DNA of 64,000 nt from Desulfobaccales bacterium (GCA_037481655.1 JBBFLF010000006.1:1-64000); one strand, 5' to 3'; counted from the first letter of the stretch, positions 48,694-58,360 are shown. The notes: a model not told the origin generated them from the sequence alone. Made by a program: numbers and translations.

Positions 48694-50763
48694 TCAGCAC
48701 CCTGCAGGCTTTTTCCGGGGCGGGGTCGGGGGAGCCGGAGCCGCCGGGGCGGCGGGCCCAGGCTCCGGAGGGCGCGCCGCCGGAGGTGCAGCCCCCGAGG
48801 GCGGGCCGCCGCTCACCGAGGGGAATTCCACCTCGCTCCAGTAAGCCGCCAGGCCCCCGTGCAGCACCTTGATGGGCCGGGTAGTCTTCTGGCTCAAAAT
48901 ACCGCCCACCGCCATGGCTACACTGCCGTCCCGGTCCACGAGGATGAGGGCCCCCGGCCGGGTGGGCAGGCCCGGATCTTTCAGCAATTCTTCGATGGTC
49001 ACATTGCGGGCGCCGGGCAGGTGGTAATCCGCGAAAGCCGCCGGCGGCCGGATGTCCACCAGCTCAAAGGTGCCGGGCAGATCCACCAGGAGGCGTTTCA
49101 GCTCCACCGGCGCCAGGCGCTCCGGCAGCCTGAGGTCCCGAGGGACCGGCGGCGGCGCACTGGGGCCGGCGGGGGCCGGGCTCGCCGTCGCCGCCGCGGC
49201 AGTCAGCTTGGCCGTCTCCGGCCCGAAGGTGGGGAGCCCTGCGGCGATCCAGGCTTCGCTGCCGCCATCCAGGCTGGCCACCTGTTTGAAGCCCAGGCGC
49301 TGCAGCACTCCGGCGGCCAGGCTGGACCGGTAGGCGGAGTTGCACACCGTCACCACCGGCTGTTCCGGGTCCAGCTTCAGGGGGGCCAGCTCCGCCAGGC
49401 GGTCCAGAGGCAGGTTGACCACCGGCCCGATGCGCAGGGCCTGCCATTCCTGGGGCAGGCGCACATCCACGATGACAGGCCCCTCCCCCTTTTGCATCCG
49501 GGCATGCAGCTCCTGCGGGGGGATCAGCCCGGTTTTGACCTGGGGCAGCTTGGCTTGGCGCCATTCTTCCCAATTCAGCCCCTGCACCACATAGCCGATG
49601 CGGTGCAGGCGCCGCCAAGCCTCCCGCACCTCTTCCGGGGAGCCCGTCACCACCACCCGGCTGCCCCAGGGGACCATGGTGCCCACCCAGGTTTCCAGGC
49701 GGCCGCGCACGCCGATGTTGAGGGCATTGGGAAGGTGGCCGGCGGCGTACTCCTTGGCGTCCCTGAGGTCCACCACCTGAAACTCCTTGGGGTCTGTGAG
49801 CACCGGCTCCGGCTTGAGGAGGACCGGCCCGGCCTGCCAGTTGACCGGCTCGGGGCCCTTTTTGTTCAGGGCGGCGTTGTGGCGGAAATACTGCGGCGCG
49901 GTAGGCAGCCCCTCCAGCACTGCGGCGATGAACTCACTTTTGCTGCGGTATTTCAGATACGGATTGACCTGCTTCTGGACCCCCAAAGTGGAGGTGGGCT
50001 CATCGCTCAGGTGCACCCCGCACAAGGAGCCGGCCCCATGCGCCGGGAAGAGGGCCAGGTGGTCCGGCAGCTTAGAGAGCTTCTGCCACCAGGTGTCATA
50101 GAGCATCCCCGCCAAGGCGGCGGCCGAGAGCGTCCCGCCCATGAGGTCCGGCCGGCCCACGCTGCCGATGAAGAGCGTATCCCCGGTGAGCAGCAGATGC
50201 GGCTCCTGGGGCTTGCCCTTGTTGGCCACCAGCCCGCACAGGCCCTCCGGGGTGTGCCCCGGGGTCTCCAGGATCTTCACCACCGCCTCCCCCACTTTGA
50301 TGGTGTCGCCTTCTTTCAGGGGCTTGTGCGGGAAAGCGGCCCCGGCCTGGGCGCTCACATAGACGGGGCAGCCGGTGGCCTTGGCCAGCTCCAGGTGGCC
50401 GGCCACAAAATCGGCGTGGTTGTGGGTGAGAAAGACCCCGGTGAGTTTCACCCCTTCTTTCTTACACCATTCCAGGTAGGCGTCCACGTCCCGGCCGGGG
50501 TCCACCGCCAAGGCTTCCTTGCCGCTCACCAGGAGATAAGAATAGTGAGACAGAACTGCCAGATTGAACTGCACCAGGCGGTAGCCGGGGTAGGAATAGA
50601 CCTGGACGATCTGGTAGGTGGCGGCGGTATCGGCATGGCTGGCAGATTCCGCATCCTTGAGGGCCGCGGCACCGGCAGAAAACGGCCCCAGGATCACAAC
50701 CCCTAATATGATCATGGCCAGATAGAGACAGCAACGGCTTCGCACGTCTCTTTTCTCCTCCAT
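48694..50763 (-). CDS. Exported ETHE1-like metallo-beta-lactamase fold / triple rhodanese protein
   Basis: A 689-residue protein with an N-terminal hydrophobic export segment (LYLAMIILGVVILGPFSAGA). The metallo-hydrolase domain (about 50-270) resembles persulfide dioxygenase ETHE1: FLTHNHADFVAGH, ETPGHTPEG, LLTGDTLFIGSVGRPDL and FPAHGAGSLCG. The canonical HxHxDH has Phe instead of the last His. Three rhodanese domains follow: about 305-400 (loop VVTGSPEE, no Cys), about 410-500 (VTVCNSAYRSS, with Cys) and about 535-640 (ILVDRDGSVA, no Cys). A Pro/Ala-rich tail ends KKPAGC. It presumably oxidises or transfers periplasmic persulfide sulfur and works with the YeeE halves downstream. Confidence 0.88.
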   Translation of the reverse strand: MEEKRDVRSRCCLYLAMIILGVVILGPFSAGAAALKDAESASHADTAATYQIVQVYSYPGYRLVQFNLAVLSHYSYLLVSGKEALAVDPGRDVDAYLEWCKKEGVKLTGVFLTHNHADFVAGHLELAKATGCPVYVSAQAGAAFPHKPLKEGDTIKVGEAVVKILETPGHTPEGLCGLVANKGKPQEPHLLLTGDTLFIGSVGRPDLMGGTLSAAALAGMLYDTWWQKLSKLPDHLALFPAHGAGSLCGVHLSDEPTSTLGVQKQVNPYLKYRSKSEFIAAVLEGLPTAPQYFRHNAALNKKGPEPVNWQAGPVLLKPEPVLTDPKEFQVVDLRDAKEYAAGHLPNALNIGVRGRLETWVGTMVPWGSRVVVTGSPEEVREAWRRLHRIGYVVQGLNWEEWRQAKLPQVKTGLIPPQELHARMQKGEGPVIVDVRLPQEWQALRIGPVVNLPLDRLAELAPLKLDPEQPVVTVCNSAYRSSLAAGVLQRLGFKQVASLDGGSEAWIAAGLPTFGPETAKLTAAAATASPAPAGPSAPPPVPRDLRLPERLAPVELKRLLVDLPGTFELVDIRPPAAFADYHLPGARNVTIEELLKDPGLPTRPGALILVDRDGSVAMAVGGILSQKTTRPIKVLHGGLAAYWSEVEFPSVSGGPPSGAAPPAARPPEPGPAAPAAPAPPTPPRKKPAGC

Positions 50764-50941
50764 GGGCCGGCAGGACCGGCTTCTTTGGTCCTAGGGGCCC
50801 TGAGAAAATTGTCGGGTAAATCATCACCAGAGGGGCTCTCCCCGGTCTGCCCGGAAAGCCCCACAGGCCATCGCTCTGGGCTTTTGCCTTTTTTTATCTT
50901 ATAACCGGGAGAAATTCCACCCTCTTGTTGGAGACCTGCGG

Positions 50942-51700
50942 ATGCGTTACCTGGATATGACGCCTTATCGCCCCTTCCGGGAGATGGCCCGCACCTGTGA
51001 GACGCGGCCCATCCGGGAGAAACGGGTTAAGTGGGTGCGGCCGGAGCCGCGGCTGAGCCGGGACGGCCGCTTCCTGGCGCGGCTGCTGCGCCGGCAGGAG
51101 CTGACCGCCGCGGCGGAGCTCTGGCGCACCGCCTATCCGGAGCTTTACGGCTCGGTGCATGATTTTCTGCTGTTCCCCGAGGAGTGCGAAGCCCGGGTGG
51201 CCCTGGAAGACACCTGGCAGGATGATGCTCTCCACAAGCCCTGCCTCATGCTGGTGGCGGAAGAAAAAGCCACCGGCCGACTGGCGGCGGCCACCCTGAT
51301 GACCAAGACGGACCGCAACCTGCAGATCGAGTTCAGCTTTGCCGCCACCCACCCGGAGTTTCGCCGTCGGGGGCTGATGTATCTGTTAGGGGAGATGATG
51401 CACCGCCTGGCCGAGGCCTCGGAAGCGGAGTATCTCACCACCTTCCTGGAGACCTGGCACACCATCACCCAGACCTCCATCCTGAAGTACGGCGGCGGCT
51501 GGCAGGTGGCGGGTATCTTCCCCGGCGCCTTCACCCGCTGGGCCGGCGGCCAGGAGGAGTATCGCGGCTGCGTGGTGTATCTCTACAAGTTCATCGGGAA
51601 GGGCGAGCGTTATGCCACCCGGCCGGAGGAGTGGCACCTGCACCCGAAGCTGGCGCGGCTGTGGCAGGTCCTGGAGGAGATCAATAAAGAAGGGGATTGA
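50942..51700 (+). CDS. GNAT-family acetyltransferase
   Basis: A 252-residue protein of the GCN5-related N-acetyltransferase fold. The acetyl-CoA pyrophosphate loop appears as HPEFRRRGLMYLLGEMMHRL (about residues 138-157), preceded by the strand IEFSFAATHP and followed by AEYLTTFLETWH. The first 50 residues are basic and uncharacterised. The organisation with a long N-terminus recalls beta-lysine acetyltransferase-like enzymes, but no aminomutase is nearby; the acceptor is unknown. TTGGAGACC lies ahead of the ATG at 50942. It stands alone between the sulfur operon and a chemoreceptor-like gene, both on the other strand. Confidence 0.82.
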   Translation: MRYLDMTPYRPFREMARTCETRPIREKRVKWVRPEPRLSRDGRFLARLLRRQELTAAAELWRTAYPELYGSVHDFLLFPEECEARVALEDTWQDDALHKPCLMLVAEEKATGRLAAATLMTKTDRNLQIEFSFAATHPEFRRRGLMYLLGEMMHRLAEASEAEYLTTFLETWHTITQTSILKYGGGWQVAGIFPGAFTRWAGGQEEYRGCVVYLYKFIGKGERYATRPEEWHLHPKLARLWQVLEEINKEGD

Positions 51701-51923
51701 GACATCAAGCCGACCCTGGATCCTTCGCCTTACCGGCCAGGGATTCGTGACGATTCGGAGAGCAAGGCGATGCGGGTTGGGGGCTGCTCCTGAAATTTCC
51801 TCTTCCCTTGGAAATTAGTGAAGATCAGAGATATGCCCCCGCGCTGGCCTCAGGAGCTCCTTCCTAGCCTTGCGAGCTGAGGTCAGAAAGGATGACACTC
51901 CCCCTCGCCCCCCTCAGCGCTTT

Positions 51924-52970
51924 TCAGGCCACCGACGCGGCAAGGCCCCGGCGCATCTGCTCCGCCTGGGCGGTGAGCTCTTGGGAGGCGGAGCTGGTCT
52001 CCTGGGCACTGGCGGCCACCTGCTGCATGACCTGGTTAATGTCCCCCATGGCCCGGTTGATCTCCTGAATCCGGGCCCGCTGCTCTCCGGAGGCCTGGCT
52101 GATGACGGAGAAGAGCTCCGACACCAGTTTGGCATCATCGCCCATGCGGTAAAATTCCTTCAGAGACGCCTCCACCAGCTCCCAGCCGTCCTGGATGGCC
52201 CGCAGGCTGTCGCCGATGAGGCTCTCAGTCTCCTTGGCCGAGGCGGCGCTGCGCTGCGCCAGGTGGCGCACTTCGGTGGCCACCACGGCAAAACCATCCC
52301 CGGCTTCTCCGGCCCGGGCCGCCTCCACAGCGGCGTTGAGGGCCAGGAGGTTGGTCTGGAAGGCGATCTCATCGATGGCCTTGACGATGGCGGCCATCTT
52401 CTCGCCGGTTTCCCTTAGGCGGGCGATGGTGTCCTTGGTGCTGCGGAGCAGCTTGTGGCTGCTTTTCATGGAGGCCCGGGAATTGTCCACCAGCCGGGCG
52501 GCCTCCTGGGTATTGCCGGCATTCTGCTGAATGAGGGAGGTGATCTCGGCCACCGCCGCGGCGGCCTGTTCCAGGGAGGCGGCCTGTTTTTGGGCTCCCA
52601 CGGCCAGGTGTTCGCTGGCCGCGGCCACCTGCCGGGAGGCGGCCGCCACCTGCTCGGCGCTGGCCCACCACTCTTCTTCGCGGCGATGCAGATGACGGGC
52701 CGCCTGCCGCACCGACCAGCCGCCCCAAGCCCCCAGCAGCATCGCCAGCAGGAGAGCGAGGAGGGGAAACTGCATCCGGGCCTCCGTCGCAATTTCCTGA
52801 AGCTCCTTTAATGGCCCCGCTCCCGCACCGGTTCCGGTTTCCGGGGCCATGGCTGCCAGCGCCGCCAACCGGCTGAACCACCACCAGCCCGCCAGCGTGA
52901 GGAGGATGAGCGCCCCCAGACTCAGCCCCAGAATGAGAAACAGATTACGAGAAATGCGCCTCCGGGTCAT
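51924..52970 (-). CDS. Membrane-anchored chemoreceptor signalling protein without sensor domain
   Basis: A 348-residue methyl-accepting chemotaxis-type protein. Two helices at residues 9-31 and 66-88 flank only about 35 periplasmic residues ([16 protein letters not shown]...), too few for a ligand domain. The cytoplasmic coiled coil then leads to the conserved hairpin tip [20 protein letters not shown] (about 199-218) with [20 protein letters not shown]. No CheR-binding pentapeptide is at the C-terminus. No che genes are visible, so it may serve a remote array or sense membrane state. Confidence 0.9.
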   Translation of the reverse strand: MTRRRISRNLFLILGLSLGALILLTLAGWWWFSRLAALAAMAPETGTGAGAGPLKELQEIATEARMQFPLLALLLAMLLGAWGGWSVRQAARHLHRREEEWWASAEQVAAASRQVAAASEHLAVGAQKQAASLEQAAAAVAEITSLIQQNAGNTQEAARLVDNSRASMKSSHKLLRSTKDTIARLRETGEKMAAIVKAIDEIAFQTNLLALNAAVEAARAGEAGDGFAVVATEVRHLAQRSAASAKETESLIGDSLRAIQDGWELVEASLKEFYRMGDDAKLVSELFSVISQASGEQRARIQEINRAMGDINQVMQQVAASAQETSSASQELTAQAEQMRRGLAASVA

Positions 52971-53302
52971 GTTCCTCTCCCTCCCCCCCTCCTCCCCATC
53001 GGGTGATTAAAAGAAAAACTCAAGGCGATTTCAGGCGATCACCGCAAAAAAGGCGGGAAGATGCGTGGGAAATGGGGCAGGCTAAAGTGACCCTACCAGA
53101 GCTGCACCCCGATGCTGGCCCCGGGGCTGAGTCAACTTAAGACTGGCGGCCTGGCCAGGGAGCAATCCCCGGGGTTCTCCAGGCCCGGACGCCCCGGTGC
53201 CCTGCTGCGATGGTAAAATCGGAAGATTCTGCGAGAAAGCCGTGCGCCAGAGAAGGGGTGACAGAGCCTTTCCTCAGTTATGCCTCGCCTGAGCCGGGAT
53301 TT
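52971..53302. other. Gene-free region between chemoreceptor and hybrid kinase genes
   Basis: In these 332 bases I see no gene, repeat or clear terminator. The part just upstream of the chemoreceptor gene (about 53005-53060, AAAAGAAAAACTCAAGG and CGCAAAAAAGGCGGG) is relatively A-rich; no confident promoter boxes were found. Confidence 0.45.
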
Positions 53303-56300
53303 TCAGGAGAGGCTGAGGACCCGGGCCAGCTCCTGGCTGAAGGTGTGGATGCGGTAGGGTTTGCGGATGACCCCTTTAAAGCCGTACTCCTGATAATGGG
53401 TCAGGATGGGGTCATCGGCGTAACCGCTGGAGACGATGGCCCGGGCCTCCGGATCCATGGTCAGCAGCCGGCGGATGGCTTCCTTGCCTCCCAGCCCCCC
53501 GGGGATGGTGAGGTCCATGATCACCACATCAAAGGGGCGGCCGGCGTGGTGGGCAGTGGCATACAACTTGAGGGCTTCCTCGCCGTCGGCGGCGAAATCG
53601 GCCTCATAGCCCAAGTGGGTGAGAATCTTGCCGGCCACGCTGCGCACCATCTCGTCGTCGTCCATGACCAGGACCCGGCCCTGCCCCGGGATGGGCTCCG
53701 CCGGGGAACGGAGGCGGGGCAGCGGGGCCTCCTGCTCCGAGGCCGGCAGATAGAGGTGAAACTCCGTGCCTTGCCCCACCTGGGAGGCCACCGTCATGTA
53801 GCCGCCGTGATTCTTGATGATGGAGTAAGCGGTGGCCAGCCCCAGGCCGCTCCCTTTCTGCTTGGTGGAAAAATAGGGATCGAAGATCTTGGCAAGGTGG
53901 GCGTGGGGGATGCCCACCCCCTGATCCTTCACCGTGATCCGGATATACTCGCCTTCCGGCAAGGGCAGGCCGCTATCCGGGGTGAGGCGGAGGTTGTCGC
54001 CGGTCACCCAAATGGTGCCCCCCTGGGGCATGGCCTGGACGGCGTTGAGGATGAGATTCTGGATGACCTGGCTGAACTGGGCCGGGTCCACCTCCGCCGG
54101 CTTCAGGTCCGGGGCCAGGTCAAAGGCCACCCGGGCGGGGGACCCCCGGCAGGTGAAGTTGGCGCTCTCCCGGATGATCTCCGGCAGGGAGGCCACCTCT
54201 TTCACCGGCGCCCCGCCTTTGGCAAAGGTGAGGAGCTGCTGCACCAGGTCCCGGGCTCGCAGGGCCGCCCGCTCCGCCTCCGCCAGCCGGGGGAGAAGGA
54301 GTTCCTGGTCCTGGTGGGCGATCATGGCCAAGGAGAGGTTCCCCAGGATGCCGGTGAGGATGTTGTTGAAATCGTGGGCAATACCGCCGGCCAGGATACT
54401 TAAAGAGGAGAGCTTCTCAATCTTGCGGAATTCCGCCTCCAATTGTTTGCGCACGGTGATATCCTGAAAGACCAGGACCACTCCGTCCACCTGGCCGCCC
54501 CGGTCCACAATGGGCGCGGCGGTGGCGGAGATATTCAGGGCCGGCCCCTCCCGGGGCACGAGCAGGGCATGGTTGGGGAGCCTCAGAGGCCGGCCGGTGC
54601 GGATCACTTCCAGGACCGGGTCCACCCCGGCGCCGTTTTGGTCCTCCCCGAGACAGAAGACCCGGGTGGCCGGCAGGCCCTTGGCCTCGACCTGGGTCCA
54701 GCCGGTGAGGCGTTCCGCCACATCGTTCATGAGCACGATGCGCCCCAGGGTATCGGTGGCGATCACCCCGTCGCCGATGGAGCGCAAGGTCACCGCCAGG
54801 CGCTCCTTTTCGGTGGCCAGCTGCTCTTCGATCTTTTTCTGGGCGCTGATATCGAAGCAGACGCCGATGACGTGGTCGATGCGCCCGTCGGCATCCAGGA
54901 TGATCTGTCCCCGGGCCTGGACCCACACCAAGTGCCCCTCCCGGTGGCGGATGCGGTAGGAGCGCACATAGGAGCGGTCCTTTTTGAGGGCCTCCAGAAA
55001 GAGGCGCCGGGCTTCGGGCAGATCCTCGGGGAGGATAAGGTCGCACCATTTCAGGCGGCCGGAGGTGAAGTCCTCCCGGGGATAGCCGGTGAGCTTCTCC
55101 ACCTGGTCATCGAAGACCTCGATGCGCCAGTCGGCATGGCCCCGGAAGACCACCCCGGGGATGCTGCCCACCAGGAGGCGGTAATTCTCTTCGCTGCGGC
55201 GCAGGGCCTCCTCGGATCGGCGCCGGGCGGTGATGTCCACCACCTGCTTCACCACCAGGGTCACCTGGCCCTGCTCATCAGTGACGGGGAAGGCCCGGAT
55301 CTCCAGGTGGCGGCCGTCGGCGGCGATGACCTCCTGGACCTGCATGCGCCCCTGGGCAAAGACCTCCTGCACCAGGCAGGGGTTGCAAGGCTCCGGACGC
55401 TGGGCAAACAACTGGTGGCACAACGCCTGGGGGAGAGGCTCCGGGCCGGGAAAGCCGGGCCGCCAGTTGCTCATCACCACCTTGAGATCCCGGTCCAGAA
55501 CCACGATGAGATCGTGAAAGGCATTGAAAGTGGCGGTCAGAAGCTGATGGTAGGTCTCCCGTTCGCTTTCTGCCTGGCGCCGGGCGGTGATGTCCAGGAT
55601 GACCCCCTGGAGCGCCAGGGGTCTGCCGTCCACATCGGTGATGAGGCGGGCTTCGTCCCGGAGCCAGACCACCCGGTGGTCTGCCGTGAGCATGCGGTAT
55701 TCCGCCGCAAAGGGAGTGCCCTCCGCCTGGCAGCGGGCCATTTCCGCCAGCACCCACTCACGGTCCTCCGGGTGCAGCCGCCGGCGCCAGAGATCCGGAT
55801 CCTGCTCATAATCGGACCAGGAGAAGCCCAGGATGGTCTGGGCCTGGGGGCTGAAAAAGAGCTTGGCGGTGAAGTCGTCGGCCCGGGCGGTGTAGGTGAT
55901 GGCCGGGATCTGCTCCACCAGGGTGCGGTAGCGCAGCTCCGAGCGCCTCAGGGCCTCCTCCGCCTCCCGGCGCCGGGAAATATCCGCCACCAACAGCAGA
56001 GCCTGCTGAAACCGCCCGGCGTCATCCGTCAGCCGTTTGCCGGTGAGGGCCACGGGGAGGTGCCGGCCGTCCCGGCAGGCCAGGGTCAGCTCCACCTCGG
56101 CGATCTCGCTGCCTTGCTTCAGGGCAAAAAAGACCTTTTCAAAGACCGGCACCGACTCGGGGGTGAGGAAGGTGCCGAACCAGCGGTCCAGGACCTCGTC
56201 CCGGGAATAACCGGTCAAATCCAGCCAGGTCTGGTTGACATCCAGGAAACGGCCGTCGGCATCCAGGGTCTGGTAGGCCAAGGGCGCCCGGTCATAGAGG

Positions 56301-57076
56301 AGGCGGAAGCGCTCCCGGCTCTGGCGCAAGGCCTCCTCGGTGCGGCGCTGGCCGGTGAGGTTTTCCACCAGAACCAGGCCTGCCACCGGGGTTCCGGCCT
56401 CATCCCGCACCAGACTGAGGCTCACCCGGACAAAGATCGTCTGGTGATCGGCCCGGAGGTAGCGCGTTTCCACCTGCTGGAAATCTTCCTGGGTGCGGTT
56501 TAAGGCCTCAAACAGGCTGCGGCAGGTCTCGAGGAGCACTCCGCCGGGGTCCAGCATCTCTTGGCAGGCGGGGTTGGCCTCCATGACTTCGCCGGTGGCG
56601 GAGAGGAGGGCCACCCCTAAGGCGGGGAGGGAGAATACCGCCCTAAGCCGGGCTTCGGCCTCCCGGCTGTGAGTGAGGGCGTGGCGGAGGGGCGTGATGT
56701 CAACGGCCCAGACGGCCACCAGCCGGCTCTCGGGGGACTCTCCGAAGAGGGGGATGGCCTCTACCCTGACCCAGCGGATCTCCCGGGCGGGGGTGAGGAG
56801 GCGCATCTCCCCGGAGACGGGGCGGCCCTGGAGGAGCTCCTCCCAGCCCTGCCGGACCCGGCCCCGATCGTCGGGGTGCACCGCCTCCCAGGCATGGCCC
56901 GGGTCCATGAGCAGGCTGTCCCGGGGCCGTCCCATCAGTCGGCTCGCCGCCGGGGTGAGGCACACGGTCCGGGGGCCGGACTCCGTCACGGCCACCAGCC
57001 ACAGGCAGGTGTCCCCCTGCTCCAGCCACGGGAGCCACTGGTCCAGGACGCGGAGGCTGTCCGGGAATCTTTCCAT
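53303..57076 (-). CDS. Hybrid histidine kinase with about seven PAS domains and a receiver
   Basis: A 1257-residue cytoplasmic sensor kinase. About seven PAS units occupy residues 25-870, with boundaries marked by VVDIT/VFQDIT-like ends (for example VVDITARRRSEEALRRSEEN). One PAS (about 510-620) has an unusual cysteine pair set CHQLFAQRPEPCNPC that might bind a metal or haem. The kinase core shows H-box LAGGIAHDFNNILTGILGNL near 897, N-box NLILNAVQAMPQGG near 1010, and G-boxes DQGVGIPHAHLAKIFDPY and KGSGLGLATAYSIIKNHGG. The C-terminal receiver (about 1135-1255) has DDDEM, phosphoacceptor in VVIMDLTIPGG and the conserved KPY. No transmembrane segment is present. No separate response regulator is adjacent. 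Confidence 0.93.
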   Translation of the reverse strand: MERFPDSLRVLDQWLPWLEQGDTCLWLVAVTESGPRTVCLTPAASRLMGRPRDSLLMDPGHAWEAVHPDDRGRVRQGWEELLQGRPVSGEMRLLTPAREIRWVRVEAIPLFGESPESRLVAVWAVDITPLRHALTHSREAEARLRAVFSLPALGVALLSATGEVMEANPACQEMLDPGGVLLETCRSLFEALNRTQEDFQQVETRYLRADHQTIFVRVSLSLVRDEAGTPVAGLVLVENLTGQRRTEEALRQSRERFRLLYDRAPLAYQTLDADGRFLDVNQTWLDLTGYSRDEVLDRWFGTFLTPESVPVFEKVFFALKQGSEIAEVELTLACRDGRHLPVALTGKRLTDDAGRFQQALLLVADISRRREAEEALRRSELRYRTLVEQIPAITYTARADDFTAKLFFSPQAQTILGFSWSDYEQDPDLWRRRLHPEDREWVLAEMARCQAEGTPFAAEYRMLTADHRVVWLRDEARLITDVDGRPLALQGVILDITARRQAESERETYHQLLTATFNAFHDLIVVLDRDLKVVMSNWRPGFPGPEPLPQALCHQLFAQRPEPCNPCLVQEVFAQGRMQVQEVIAADGRHLEIRAFPVTDEQGQVTLVVKQVVDITARRRSEEALRRSEENYRLLVGSIPGVVFRGHADWRIEVFDDQVEKLTGYPREDFTSGRLKWCDLILPEDLPEARRLFLEALKKDRSYVRSYRIRHREGHLVWVQARGQIILDADGRIDHVIGVCFDISAQKKIEEQLATEKERLAVTLRSIGDGVIATDTLGRIVLMNDVAERLTGWTQVEAKGLPATRVFCLGEDQNGAGVDPVLEVIRTGRPLRLPNHALLVPREGPALNISATAAPIVDRGGQVDGVVLVFQDITVRKQLEAEFRKIEKLSSLSILAGGIAHDFNNILTGILGNLSLAMIAHQDQELLLPRLAEAERAALRARDLVQQLLTFAKGGAPVKEVASLPEIIRESANFTCRGSPARVAFDLAPDLKPAEVDPAQFSQVIQNLILNAVQAMPQGGTIWVTGDNLRLTPDSGLPLPEGEYIRITVKDQGVGIPHAHLAKIFDPYFSTKQKGSGLGLATAYSIIKNHGGYMTVASQVGQGTEFHLYLPASEQEAPLPRLRSPAEPIPGQGRVLVMDDDEMVRSVAGKILTHLGYEADFAADGEEALKLYATAHHAGRPFDVVIMDLTIPGGLGGKEAIRRLLTMDPEARAIVSSGYADDPILTHYQEYGFKGVIRKPYRIHTFSQELARVLSLS

Positions 57077-57280
57077 AAGTTGCCGCCTCAGGACCGATTG
57101 CGGCCGTCCGGACGGATTTAGAACCTTTAGTTCTTAAAATTTTTTATCCTTATCGGCGGGCTCTTGCCTTAAACTTTAGCAAGCCCCCTGAGGCGGGCCT
57201 TCTGCCGGCATATAAAGTAAACAGCTGCGGAAGAAATTTTCACTACCGGGAATCCTCATAAACAACTCAGGAGAATGGAG

Positions 57281-57667
57281 ATGCGGCTTTTCCGTCTGGG
57301 CCTGGCGGTTCTGGTTCTCTGGGCAAATCTGCTCTCACCCGCCCTCGGGGCGAGACTCCACCCGGAGTCCTGGTATCAGCGCCTCTGGTGCCGGGAACAC
57401 CAGGGCCAACAGGAGTATCGCCTGCCGGACAAAACCCGCTGTGACTGTCTGACCAAGACCCATGCAGTGGAATTCGATTTCGCCCCCAAATGGGCCGAAG
57501 CCATCGGCCAGGCCCTCTATTACAGCCTGCAGACGGGGAAAAGGGCCGGCATCGTCCTCATTCTGGAAAAGGAGACGGACTATAAATATTGGCTGCGCCT
57601 CAACACCACCATCCAGCATTTCCATCTGCCCATTGATACCTGGATGATGACCCCGCACGACCGCTGA
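57281..57667 (+). CDS. Small exported protein with a PD-(D/E)xK-nuclease-like pattern
   Basis: A 128-residue exported protein. Residues 1-23 form a signal peptide (LFRLGLAVLVLWANLLSPALGA). The mature protein contains WCREHQGQQEYRLPDKTRCD, CLTKTHAVEFDFAPKWAEAI, and GQALYYSLQTGKRAGIVLIL. The spacing Asp, then Glu-x-Asp with a following Lys and a helix with conserved Gln (IGQALYY) is reminiscent of PD-(D/E)xK nuclease folds, but this is a pattern-level guess; three cysteines may form a disulfide or metal site. The ATG at 57281 has GGAGA seven bases upstream; the ATG at 57275 is too close to it. It is divergent from the hybrid kinase. Confidence 0.68.
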   Translation: MRLFRLGLAVLVLWANLLSPALGARLHPESWYQRLWCREHQGQQEYRLPDKTRCDCLTKTHAVEFDFAPKWAEAIGQALYYSLQTGKRAGIVLILEKETDYKYWLRLNTTIQHFHLPIDTWMMTPHDR

Positions 57668-57963
57668 GGTGGCCCACTTCCTGCTCCCCCTTTGTCTGGT
57701 GATGGGATACAATCAGCGTATCGGCAGAGGTCATGGGGCGGGTGCCGACGTCCTGCGGCGATAATGAGCTGAAAGCAGGGCTTGTTGCCCCACCCCTTGC
57801 CACGAAGGGGGCCGAATTTCAGGACTAATTGGCCGATGGGTGGGAGAAAAGAGAAAGGGAAACGGGGGATTTGAGCTGCCCGGTGCCGGGGACGAGAGTT
57901 TGCCCGGCTCCCGCACCGCTATCGGGTGATGGCGGCATCTTACGCCGCACTCCGGAGAGACTC

Positions 57964-58128
57964 ATGGAATATCTCCTGCTGTTGGGCACTTTGGGGAAAA
58001 GCCTGCTGAGCGAAGCCACCTCGGCGCTGCACACGGCCTTCTATCGCTTTTTTGATTATCCCCACCTGGTATTTGTGGCCGCCGTGGCGGTGGTGGCTCT
58101 GGCCATCTGGCTCATGCGCCTGAAGTAA
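57964..58128 (+). CDS. 54-residue single-pass membrane protein
   Basis: A very small protein starting MEYLLLLGTLGKSLLSEATS with GGAGAG seven bases upstream of the ATG. Residues 31-50 (HLVFVAAVAVVALAIWLMRL) make a strong transmembrane helix with a C-terminal Lys; the N-terminal part is amphipathic. Longer readings to 57829 translate sequence with no protein-like composition. Function is unknown. The following 232 bases hold a seven-base inverted repeat (CCGGATG at 58203 with CATCCGG at 58217), then the fwdB-like gene. Confidence 0.65.
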   Translation: MEYLLLLGTLGKSLLSEATSALHTAFYRFFDYPHLVFVAAVAVVALAIWLMRLK

Positions 58129-58360
58129 TCCCGCGCTCCGTCTGGCTGCAAAAGCCCCGGGAGGCCTCCGTGACCCGAGGAGGTCCCCGGGAAGTCTCAC
58201 CCCCGGATGGGCCGGGCATCCGGAAGGTATGCGGTCGCAGAGGGACTGTGATGCGTTCCTGCCTTTGAGGCCCGTAAGCCCTTTCCCGCTTTTTCCTTCA
58301 AACCCCGCCGCAAACCTGCTACAATGGTGATGTTTAGACCTGTTGGGGTGCAGAAGCCTC

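Noticed and set aside
48667-50706. Plus-strand open frame of 679 codons opposite the ETHE1-rhodanese gene
   Set aside because: No protein-like motif; the minus-strand product has six recognisable blocks and a signal segment.
48694-50763. Annotation of the lactamase-fold/rhodanese protein as glyoxalase II
   Set aside because: The fused rhodaneses and the GDTLFIGSVGRPD block fit ETHE1-like persulfide dioxygenases better, and the HxHxDH motif is altered.
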